Source: Gemmatimonadota bacterium
Lineage (GTDB): Bacteria; Gemmatimonadota; Gemmatimonadetes; Longimicrobiales; Gaopeijiaceae
Assembly (NCBI GenBank): GCA_003567615.1
Contig: PWZC01000015.1
Location: 1 to 7,097 of the forward strand
Reading direction: 5' to 3'
Length of the DNA: 7,097 nucleotides
Positions 1 to 5,920 of this stretch are shown one piece after another (position 1 is the first letter of the stretch; the number at the start of each line of letters is the position of its first letter). Made by a program: the position numbers and the translations under genes. The notes beneath the pieces were generated by a model. The model was not told the origin of the DNA, did no database searches, and saw only the letters and a list, made by a program, of their open reading frames with translations.

Positions 1-126
1 CGGGGTGCCTGAACCCTATCGAAGGAGTGGCCACCACCAGGGGACCGGGCCGTGGGCCCTGAGCGGTGTGGGCTGCCACGGTCCTCCGGATTTTCCGCCA
101 CTCTCTGGAAGAGGTCCGTATAAAGT

Positions 127-155
127 GTGACGCCTACTTTTGGTACATCTTAAAT
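127..155 (+). promoter_or_regulatory. Possible sigma70-like promoter of the IS110 left end
   Basis: GTGACG at 127-132 (4 of 6 to TTGACA) and TTAAAT at 150-155 (4 of 6 to TATAAT) are separated by exactly 17 bp, in the most AT-rich part of the left region. Transcription would start near 162, just ahead of the predicted hairpins. The match is weak, and a sequence of this size offers such matches by chance. The direct repeat TAAAGTGT at 121-128 and 158-165 brackets it. Confidence 0.25.
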
Positions 156-161
156 CCTAAA

Positions 162-306
162 GTGTCAAGGCTGGACGATTACGAACCCGCAGCATGGTAT
201 GAGCCCGGCTTATTCACGAGAGAGATTAGATCCTATGTAAGCCCAGGGCGGCGAAACGAGCCGCCTTCAAGTAAGCTCCGGTTGAGGCAGTCGAACTCAA
301 CTGGAG
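162..306 (+). ncRNA. Candidate IS110 bridge RNA
   Basis: IS110-group elements encode a bridge RNA in the noncoding left end, just before the transposase, with loops that pair to donor and target DNA. Here the stretch before the start codon shows three successive stems. The first is GGCTTA 207-212 with TAAGCC 238-243, enclosing a 25-nt loop. The second is an 8-bp stem 245-252 with 260-267 (one G-U) and a 7-nt loop. The third is an 11-bp stem 276-286 with 296-306 (one G-U) and a 9-nt loop. The large first loop is the natural place for a guide. Location and fold are seen; the function is inferred from the family. The RNA ends are guesses, and without element boundaries I could not pair the loop to a target. 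Confidence 0.4.
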
Positions 307-308
307 GG
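276..308 (+). promoter_or_regulatory. Hairpin overlapping the IS110 transposase ribosome binding site
   Basis: An 11-bp stem (CTCCGGTTGAG 276-286 with CTCAACTGGAG 296-306, one G-U pair, loop 287-295) ends inside the purine-rich Shine-Dalgarno sequence GGAGGG (303-308), which sits 4 bases before the ATG at 313. Pairing would hide the GGAG part from the ribosome and hold down translation, a common way for insertion sequences to limit transposase. The structure is seen; the regulatory role is inferred. Confidence 0.45.
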
Positions 309-312
309 GCGT

Positions 313-1465
313 ATGAGCAGGGCAGAGACGACCCGGCAAAGGCAAGGTCACCACGGAGAGGCGAGCAGGCTCTACCTGGCCTTCGAGCTTGGACGGGCAG
401 GCTGGAAGTTGGGGTTTACCACGGGGATGGGGCAGCGCCCGCGGGAACGCACGGTCTCGGCAGGAGACCTGGACGCAGTGGAGGCGGAGGTTGAGCGGGC
501 GAGACGGCGGTTCGGCTTGCCGTTGGATGTGCAGGTGATGAGCTGCTACGAGGCAGGGCGAGACGGGTTCTGGCTTCACCGATTCCTGGACGCCGTGGGA
601 TACCAAAGCTACGTGGTGGATTCGTCGAGTATCGAAGTGAACCGGCGGGCACGGAGAGCGAAAACGGACTCCCTGGATCTTTCAGGTCTCTTGCGGCTTC
701 TCATTCGCTATCATGCCGGAGACCGGAAGGTCTGGAGCGTGGTGCGGGTGCCGAGCCCGGAGGCGGAGGATGCGCGGCATCTACACCGCGAGTTGATGAC
801 CCTGAAGCGTGACCGCGTACGGGTCACGAACCGGATCAAGGGGTTGCTGGCCACACAGGGGCTGAACCTACCTCTGGACGCTGACTTTGAGAGGCGGGTA
901 CAGGAAGCTGTGCTCTGGGACGGCCTGCCGCTGCTTGAGGAGCTTTCGGGGCGCCTGACCAGGGAGTGGGGGCGCCATCAGTTCCTAAGCCATGAGATCA
1001 GGGGCCTTGAGCAAAGGAGGCGCACCCTTCTCGGGGTGTCGCAGGATCCATCCGTTGACCAGGTCCGACAACTGCTGGCCCTGCGGGGGATCGGAATGAA
1101 CAGCGCCTGGCTATATGTGATGGAGTTCTTTGCTTGGAGAGAGTTCAAGAACCGTAGAGAGGTGGGGGCCCTTGCGGGGCTGGCCCCGACGCCGCATCAG
1201 AGCGGGGACAGCCATCGCGAGCAGGGAACCCGAAAAGGCTGGCAATCGTCGGATCCGGGCGATGGCGGTGGAGATCGCCTGGGGGTGGCTAAGGTTTCAG
1301 CCGGAGAGCGAGCTGACGAAGTGGTACAACGAGCGGTTCGGTGGAGCTGGGCGGCGGATGAGGAAGGTCGGGATCGTGGCACTTGCACGAAAACTCTTGA
1401 TTGCGTTGTGGCGCTACTTGGAAACGGGGGCGATCCCCGAGGGGGCCACGCTGGCCAAGGCCTGA
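313..1465 (+). pseudogene. IS110-family transposase, frameshifted
   Basis: This is an IS110-type recombinase of about 383 residues if the frame is repaired. The N-terminal RuvC-like DEDD domain shows E25 (in LAFELG, where many relatives have Asp), E80 in CYEAG, and D119 and D122 in KTDSLD. A coiled, Arg/Glu-rich middle section spans about 150-245. The C-terminal transposase domain starts with the helix-hairpin-helix LLALRGIG near 254-261. Its catalytic Ser is most likely S297 in HQSGD, by alignment with Ser241 of IS621. Residues up to about 308 are in the frame of 313. Family sequence then resumes in the +1 frame (KAGNRRIRAMAVEIAW and on to the stop at 1463-1465). Removing one A from the A4 run at 1233-1236 restores the reading. 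In the unshifted frame the ORF runs to 1599 with a non-homologous tail. ATG 313 has GGAGGG in front. This is decay or a sequencing slip; a functional frameshift is not usual in this family. Confidence 0.88.
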
Positions 1466-1633
1466 GCCGCCGTGGTTCCCAGAACATCGCGCACGGGGTA
1501 GGTTCACCCCGGCGCCAACACGGAGCCGCCGCGCGCGCACAGTTCAAAAGGGGACACTCTCCCCTAAGGACGTCGTGCGGCCTACAACCGGGGACTTGAC
1601 GTTTCTGGGCTCATAGAAGGCGGAAGTTACCTC
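1466..1633. other. Noncoding right side of the IS110 element
   Basis: No credible gene lies in this stretch between the IS110 transposase stop and the IS1182-type element. It holds two hairpins: CGGGGT 1494-1499 with ACCCCG 1506-1511 (6-nt loop), and AGGGGA 1549-1554 with TCCCCT 1560-1565 (5-nt loop). Neither is followed by a T-tract, so an intrinsic terminator is not clear. The IS110 right boundary should fall somewhere here. Confidence 0.5.
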
Positions 1634-1654
1634 TAACAGCCCGTTGAAATACCC
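1634..1654 (+). repeat. Left terminal inverted repeat of the IS1182-type element
   Basis: This 21-bp sequence, with core CAGCCCGTTGAA at 1637-1648, matches the reverse complement of 3140-3160 at 18 of 21 positions. The differences are at repeat positions 3, 7 and 16. Confidence 0.85.
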
Positions 1655-1728
1655 TCCCGTTCGGGGCTGCGATCGGGGTCGGCGGGGCGGATCTTTGGGC
1701 GGTGCGAAAACCCATCTCCCCAGGATCC

Positions 1729-1732
1729 GGAG
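1729..1732 (+). promoter_or_regulatory. Ribosome binding site deciding the IS1182-type start
   Basis: GGAG at 1729-1732 lies 5 bases before the ATG at 1738. It favours that start over the in-frame GTG at 1702, whose extra N-terminal residues do not resemble the family. The family protein typically opens MFR-KDRD, as the one starting at 1738 does. Confidence 0.5.
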
Positions 1733-1737
1733 CGGAG

Positions 1738-3096
1738 ATGTTCCGACGAAAGGACCGGGACGCGCAGCCGAGCCTGTGGCTTCCGACGGAGAAGCTTCCG
1801 ACAACGCCGGCTACCTCGTTCTACGTGCGGTTGGATCGGGCCCTGAAGGCATCCGGGTTCGGTGACGCCGTCCGGGAGCTGTGTGAGCCCTACTACCAGA
1901 TGGACCGAAGCCGAGGCGGTCGGCCGGGGATCGACCCCGAGGTCTACTTCAAGATGCAGATGGTGGGGTTCTTCGAGGGGATCCCAAGCGAGCGTGGGAC
2001 CTGAATGCGGTGCGCGGACTCGCTGTCGATCCGTCAGTTCCTGCACTACGAGCTTCACGAAGCGACGCCGGACCACTCGAGTCTGACGGTGATCCGAAAG
2101 CGGCTGGGGTCAGAGGTCCACGAGAAGGTATTCAAGCTGGTGCTGAAGGCGCTCCGGGATCACAAGCTTCTCCGGGGCCGGAAGCTCGGGATCGACGCCT
2201 CGGTCATGGAAGCGAATGTGTCGATGGGGTCGCTGGAGCACCGGCTGACGGGAGAAGACTACCAGAAGTACGTTAGCGGGTTGGCCGAGGAGGCGGACGT
2301 GGACCCCTTGGACCCAGCAGCCGTGCGGAACTTCGACCGCAAGCGAAAGGGTCCAAAGACGAGCAACGACACGTGGCAGAACCCCCACGACCCGGACGCC
2401 AAGATTGGGCGCACGAAGCAGGGCACGACGCGAATGATCTACAAGCCGGAGCACGTAGTGGACCTGGAGACGGGGGCCATCGTGGACGCGGACGTGCGGC
2501 CCGGCGACGAACACGACACGGCGGATCTGACGGAGAAGGTGCTGGAGGTTGAAGCTCGGTTGAACGACGTGATGGAAGAGGACAAGAACACGGAGCGGGT
2601 GGAGCTGGTGGCGGCGGACAAGGGGTACTTCAAGCTGGAGGAGGTCTATCTGCTCCAAGGGGTGGGCATCGAAACGGCCATCAGCGACCCCCAACGGAAT
2701 CGGCGAATCGACCGGTTGAGTGAAGAGGATCGAGAGGTGCTGGAGACCGCCCGAGGGTTGGTGAGCTCAGACGCCGGCCGCAGGTGGATGCGAAAGCGAA
2801 GCGAGCTCGTGGAGAGAGGGTTCCAGCATGTCCTGGACTCTGGTGGGGCTCGACGCACGACGCTCCGAGGCCGCCAGAACATCCGGAAGCTGTACCTGAT
2901 CAAGGCGGCGTGTGCCAACCTCTCGCTCCTGATGCGCCACCTCGCCGGTGTCGGGACCCCGAGGCAGGCGCTCGCAGGGGCTCAAGCCCTTGTTTTTGCC
3001 TTCTTCCAGGCCATCCGGGCCGTTCTCGGCCCCGAAAGAGTCCGGTGGGCCGGATTCGACATCCCAGCCCCACCGCCCACCCTCGCCGTCGCTTGA
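1738..3096 (+). pseudogene. IS1182-type DDE transposase with internal TGA
   Basis: Read through its internal stop, this is a 452-residue transposase of normal length. The N-terminal DUF772-like region (about 1-100) runs from MFRRKDRD through the conserved FFEGIPSERG and CADSLSIRQF. The RNase H-like catalytic core follows, with D153 in LGIDASVMEAN, D294 in VAADKGYF and E359 in ELVERGFQH. The C-terminal segment TTLRGRQNI...LLMRHLAG is also typical of the family. A TGA at 2002-2004 splits the frame within what is usually GIxWRCADS; here it reads G-T-stop-M-R-C, so the neighbouring Trp is changed as well. An ATG at 2005 directly follows the stop and opens a 363-residue downstream frame that keeps all three catalytic acids but loses the first 89 residues. 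The start is 1738; the gene ends with tandem TGA TAA at 3094-3099. It is most simply a pseudogene; reinitiation at 2005 is possible but unproven. Confidence 0.85.
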
Positions 3097-3139
3097 TAAA
3101 GCTGCCCCACCGAAGATCAAGACTCAGGTCCGGAGAATG

Positions 3140-3160
3140 GGGTAGTTCAACGGCCTGCTA
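3140..3160 (-). repeat. Right terminal inverted repeat of the IS1182-type element
   Basis: The reverse complement of this stretch reads as the left repeat with 3 mismatches in 21 and contains CAGGCCGTTGAA. It lies 43 bp after the transposase stop codon. Confidence 0.85.
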
Positions 3161-3181
3161 ACCCGATCTATGGATTTGTGG

Positions 3182-3203
3182 CGTGGTTGAGCCACGTTTC
3201 TTT
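3182..3203 (+). terminator. Short hairpin with T-rich tail between two IS elements
   Basis: CGTGG 3182-3186 pairs with CCACG 3192-3196 around the loop TTGAG and is followed by TTTCTTT (3197-3203). This looks like a weak intrinsic terminator for transcription leaving the IS1182-type element. It lies just past the 3' end of the IS1634 remnant, so it may equally be part of that element's terminal sequence. Confidence 0.3.
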
Positions 3204-3227
3204 GATTCGGAGGGCACGGCGTACTGG

Positions 3228-4055
3228 CTACATCCGATAAACGACGTCGAGCAAGTCGAAGGCGCGTTCTTGGAGGGGGGTCGGGCGGCTGTACCGGTGA
3301 AAGGTAGCCTCGGTGCCCTCGATGCGGATCTGATTCTTCGTGAGAGTGCGGAGGTCCTCCAGAAGCGTCTCGAAGCTCCGGGCGGGCTGTCCATCCTCCG
3401 TCCTTTGGCTCCGGGCCTTCTGCTCCCCGGCTTCTGAGCGCTCGGCCGGAGCCACGACGGAGGTGCGTCGGGCTCGAGCGCCCTCGGGGTCGTGGTCGGT
3501 CAGGAGCATGGGGGCCAGCGCCCTCTCCATGTGCCAGCGTACGTAGCGGGCCAGCTTACAGAGGAAGACGTGCGCCCGCACCCGCGGTTCCAGGCGGTGG
3601 CGGATGGGGCCCACCTGTAGCGCAGACGTTTTCATGACCCGGAACGACGGCTCCACCGCTCAGAGATCCTTGTAGGCCTGCACCACCTTCTCGCCCTCGA
3701 GCACCTCGGCGGGGACGCTGGTTCGGATCACGTAGATCCCGTCTAGCGCCGCTTCGGCTTCGATGGAGGCGGGATCACGCTCGAAGGTGGAGGCGTCCTC
3801 GGTGATTTCGTACCGGAAGTGCTTGGCCACCTTGGAGGCGCCAAGCACCTTGCCCACCTCCACCCCGCTCTCCTTCGCACCCCGTAACGGACTGCGCACC
3901 CGCTGCGTCCTCGCCCGGACCTGCGCGAGCTTCTTTTCGGTCGCCGCCAAGAGCGCCTGCCTTGTGCGGCGCCGGTCCTGGGCCAGCAGCGGATTGCGGC
4001 ACGCCACGAACCGCTCGTCGGGGAAGTCCGGATGGGTGACCTCGGCTAGGTCCGG
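3228..4055 (-). pseudogene. IS1634-type transposase remnant, N-terminus missing and internal TGA
   Basis: On the minus strand this encodes the last 270 or so residues of an IS1634-type DDE transposase, about half the usual length. Homology begins at DLAEVTHPDFP (codons from about 4052) and continues through CRNPLLAQDR, KVAKHF, and EAALDGIYVIRTSVPAE. It reaches VVQAYKDL, where a TGA (3660-3662 on the + strand) replaces what is usually a Ser codon, then goes on in the same frame with AVEPSFRVMK, RVRAHVFLCKLARYVRWHM, and TPLQERAFDLL to the stop at 3228-3230. The Glu of VEPSF (codon 3651-3653) is the likely third catalytic acid. The two Asp residues belong to the missing N-terminal part, so the protein is dead whatever happens at the TGA. 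The residues read upstream of 4055 come from the repeat array at 4062-4215 and do not resemble the family. Confidence 0.82.
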
Positions 4056-4061
4056 CCGGCG

Positions 4062-4215
4062 TGACCGGATACGCATCCTTGTGGCCGGAAACGCATCCGT
4101 TGGCCAGATAACTTGCAATTTGTGACCGGATTCGGGATTTCTTGGCCATAATCGAGGCTTTTCTGGCCAGAAACGGGATCTTGTGGCCAGAAAACAAGGC
4201 TAGTGGCAACATCCT
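4062..4215 (+). repeat. Array of about eight degenerate ~20-bp direct repeats
   Basis: Units beginning TGRCC start at 4062, 4082, 4101, 4123, 4143, 4164, 4184 and 4204 (the last one partial, TGGCAAC). The spacings are 20, 19, 22, 20, 21, 20 and 20 bp. The shared core is TGGCCRGAAACG, followed by a looser GGATCTT-like tail; examples are TGGCCGGAAACGCATCC at 4082 and TGGCCAGAAACGGGATCTT at 4164. All units point the same way, and the spacing is close to two turns of DNA. The array fills the gap between the broken end of the IS1634 transposase and the start of the Fic gene. It could be a cluster of operator sites for the adjacent winged-helix protein. It could also be the end of a lost transposon, since IS21-family termini carry several copies of a transposase-binding repeat. 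The repeats are seen; both roles are inferred. Confidence 0.85.
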
Positions 4216-4248
4216 TCGGCCTATTCCGCTCCAGCACCGAGAGCCCCG

Positions 4249-5712
4249 GTGAGTAAGCCCATCGAAGCCGGCATCCAGGAATCGCTCCGTCGAATCGGGC
4301 AGATCTTAAACGAGCACCCCGAGGGCATGGCGCGCTCGGAGATTCAAGACGCCCTTGCCACCCGCTTCCAGGACTACCCCTCGGACCGCACGCTCAGGCG
4401 ACGATTGTCGCAGCTCGAGGACGAGGGTCGGCTGATTCGCACCGGCAGGGGACGCAGCACCCGATACCGTCCGGCCTCAGACACAGCCGAGGGTATGCGA
4501 ACCCCAACCCAGGATCAGGGCGAAGAGCAGGGCTCCTCAGAGAGACCCGGATGGGACCCTGATCTTGGGATCCCGCTCACCGCGGAGGGGCGGGAACTCC
4601 AGCGGCTCGTCCGACTCCCCCGTCCCCAGAGACCGCCCTGTACCTACGACAGAGAGTTCCTCGAGCGCTATGTGCCGGGTGAAACCTGGTACCTCCCGGA
4701 AGGGACCCGTGCCGAGCTCCTCGCCGCAGGTCAAACCCCGGAGCCCGTCCGGCCTGCGGGCACATTCGCTCGGGACATCCTGGACCGACTCCTCATCGAC
4801 CTTTCATGGGCATCGAGCCGACTTGAGGGGAACACATACTCGAGGCTGGACACCCAGAACCTTCTTGAGCACGGGATACACGCCGAGGGAAAGAGTCAAG
4901 AAGAGGCCCAGATGATCCTGAATCATCGCATGGCCATCCGGATGCTCGTGGACAATGTGGAGGAGATCGGCTTCAACCGGCGCACTCTCCTCGGCCTACA
5001 TGCAGCTCTTTCGGAGAACCTCGTTGCTGACCCAGGGGAAGAGGGAGCCCTGCGGGAGCGCCCGGTGGACATGAGCGGCACTTTATACACACCGAGCGGG
5101 ATCCCTCAGGTGCTCAAGGAGTGTTTTGAGTTGGTGTTGGAGAAGGCACGAAACATCCTGGATCAGTTCGAGCAGTCCTTCTTCCTCATGGTTCACATCC
5201 CCTACCTGCAGCCCTTTGTCGACGTGAACCAGCGGACGTCCCGCCTCGCTGCAATTATCCCGTTCATCAGAGCAAACCTCTGCCCACTCTCCTTCGTGGA
5301 CGTTCCGCACCAGATCTATGTGGAAGCCACGCTTGGGGTCTATGAACGAACGGACATCGCGCTTCTCCGGGACCTCTACGCCTGGGCCTACCGGAGGTCA
5401 TGCATCCAATACCGGGTCGTTCGGGAGTCGCTTGGTACTCCGGACCCCATTCGTCTCCGGTTTCGAGATCAACTTGCAGAGTTGGTTCGGCACACGGTGC
5501 GTTCGCAGGCTCCCGTGGAGAAGGGCCGTCTTCGCCTCTGGGCACAGGACCACGATATCGAAACCAAGAGCCAAGAGGGCTTCGTTGAACGAGCCATGGA
5601 TATCCTTCTGAACCTCACCGAGGGAGCGGCTCACCGATATGGACTCTCCGAGGACGAAATGAACACATGGCGCGCCGCCCTCTCCTCCCGGGACCCATCC
5701 TCCGACGAGTAG
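4249..5712 (+). CDS. Winged-helix and Fic-domain protein with non-canonical Fic motif
   Basis: This 487-residue protein starts at GTG 4249, with a modest GAGAG at 4239-4243. The start is supported because the N-terminal winged helix begins at about residue 8 and would be cut by the next ATG (residue 27). Residues 8-75 form the winged helix (recognition part DRTLRRRLSQLEDEGRLIR), followed by a polar linker (77-105) and a Fic_N-like region (about 105-185). An inhibitory motif S189-S-R-L-E193-G comes next, as in class II Fic proteins. The flap is near 275-285 (SGTLYTPSGIP). The Fic signature reads Q321-P-F-V-D-V-N-Q-R-T-S-R332 instead of HPFxxGNGRxxR. The catalytic His is therefore Gln and both glycines of the phosphate nest are replaced, while Phe, Asp, Asn and both Arg remain; H316 lies five residues before Q321. 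I recall a subfamily with QPFxDVNKR, so this is probably a clade trait. A C-terminal helical region (400-487) is of unknown function. Canonical Fic enzymes AMPylate proteins; activity here is doubtful. It is probably monocistronic. It is intracellular: no signal peptide or membrane segment is visible. Confidence 0.85.
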   Translation: MSKPIEAGIQESLRRIGQILNEHPEGMARSEIQDALATRFQDYPSDRTLRRRLSQLEDEGRLIRTGRGRSTRYRPASDTAEGMRTPTQDQGEEQGSSERPGWDPDLGIPLTAEGRELQRLVRLPRPQRPPCTYDREFLERYVPGETWYLPEGTRAELLAAGQTPEPVRPAGTFARDILDRLLIDLSWASSRLEGNTYSRLDTQNLLEHGIHAEGKSQEEAQMILNHRMAIRMLVDNVEEIGFNRRTLLGLHAALSENLVADPGEEGALRERPVDMSGTLYTPSGIPQVLKECFELVLEKARNILDQFEQSFFLMVHIPYLQPFVDVNQRTSRLAAIIPFIRANLCPLSFVDVPHQIYVEATLGVYERTDIALLRDLYAWAYRRSCIQYRVVRESLGTPDPIRLRFRDQLAELVRHTVRSQAPVEKGRLRLWAQDHDIETKSQEGFVERAMDILLNLTEGAAHRYGLSEDEMNTWRAALSSRDPSSDE

Positions 5713-5834
5713 GAGCAATCCCCTGCCCCCCCGCCCCCCCAAATCCGTAGGGGGCACCTCCCCCCAACGAGCAACCCCTCGCCCGCACCGGTAGCGGACC
5801 CCGCCCCCCGTGGGTATCGTGGGAGAGCCTGAAG

Positions 5835-5854
5835 CGCCGGCCCCCGCGCCGGCG
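5835..5854. terminator. GC-rich dyad, possible terminator of the Fic gene
   Basis: CGCCGGC (5835-5841) pairs perfectly with GCCGGCG (5848-5854) around a 6-nt loop, 122 bp after the Fic stop. The missing T-tract makes intrinsic termination uncertain. In such GC-rich DNA a dyad of this kind could also be incidental. Confidence 0.25.
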
Positions 5855-5906
5855 GCGGCGCGTCGGAGCCTTCACCGCCCCGACCCCGCCCCACCTCCCG
5901 TACCAC

Positions 5907-5912
5907 AAGGAG
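5907..5912 (+). promoter_or_regulatory. Ribosome binding site of the metalloprotease gene
   Basis: AAGGAG, a near-perfect Shine-Dalgarno, ends 8 bases before the GTG at 5921. This fixes the start at a GTG that is followed by a signal peptide. Confidence 0.75.
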
Positions 5913-5920
5913 CCGCCCCC

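Larger units (their letters stand above)
121..1600 (+). mobile_element. IS110-family insertion sequence (ends not defined)
   Basis: The transposase at 313-1465, together with structured noncoding DNA on both sides, marks an IS110-type element. These elements move through a DEDD/serine recombinase and usually lack terminal inverted repeats, so the ends cannot be read from the sequence alone. The limits given are approximate. The left one is placed where the composition changes from very GC-rich to more AT-rich near 120. The right one is placed before the IS1182-type element that begins at 1634. I found no convincing direct or inverted repeat joining the two ends. A 6-bp GTCAAG (164-169) has its inverse CTTGAC at 1595-1600, which is too short to count. 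Confidence 0.55.
1634..3160 (+). mobile_element. IS1182-type insertion sequence, complete
   Basis: The element is about 1.53 kb and is bounded by imperfect terminal inverted repeats: left 1634-1654 and right 3140-3160, matching at 18 of 21 positions around the core CAGSCCGTTGAA. That core is of the sort found at IS1182 ends. Between them lies one transposase gene in the same orientation. Both outer edges carry TA (1634-1635 and 3159-3160), which could be a short target duplication or part of the repeat. No longer flanking direct repeat is visible. It sits directly beside the IS110 element, so it may have landed in or next to it. Confidence 0.82.
5713..5920. other. C-rich intergenic region between the Fic and metalloprotease genes
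   Basis: I see no gene on either strand in this 208-bp gap. Two C7 runs (5726-5732 and 5734-5740) separated by one G make a minus-strand G-rich patch that could form a quadruplex. A 7-bp all-GC dyad, CGCCGGC 5835-5841 with GCCGGCG 5848-5854 (6-nt loop), lies downstream without a T-tract. The promoter for the next gene should lie here, but I cannot recognise -35 or -10 boxes. Confidence 0.5.

Noticed and set aside
1..62. C-terminus of an upstream gene
   Set aside because: Frame 3 is open to a TGA at 60-62 and frame 2 is open to 128-130, but 19 to 42 residues of low-information sequence cannot be tied to any family.
66..494. Plus-strand open frame across the IS110 left end
   Set aside because: No family resemblance. 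It runs through the predicted RNA hairpins and overlaps the IS110 transposase in another frame.
164..1600. GTCAAG/CTTGAC as IS110 terminal inverted repeats
   Set aside because: Only 6 bp match, with poor similarity around them. IS110-group elements usually have no such repeats.
3183..3437. Plus-strand open frame opposite the IS1634 remnant
   Set aside because: The minus strand carries recognisable transposase sequence over the same bases. The plus product has no family likeness.
2002..3662. TGA as a recoded sense codon in this organism
   Set aside because: The two in-frame TGAs replace different residues (a variable site in the IS1182-type protein and a Ser in the IS1634-type), neither a Trp or Gly position. 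Separately, the IS110 gene uses TGA as its natural stop.
4062..4215. CRISPR array
   Set aside because: Units are about 20 bp in total, with a degenerate 10-12 bp core and no repeat-spacer alternation. No cas gene is nearby.
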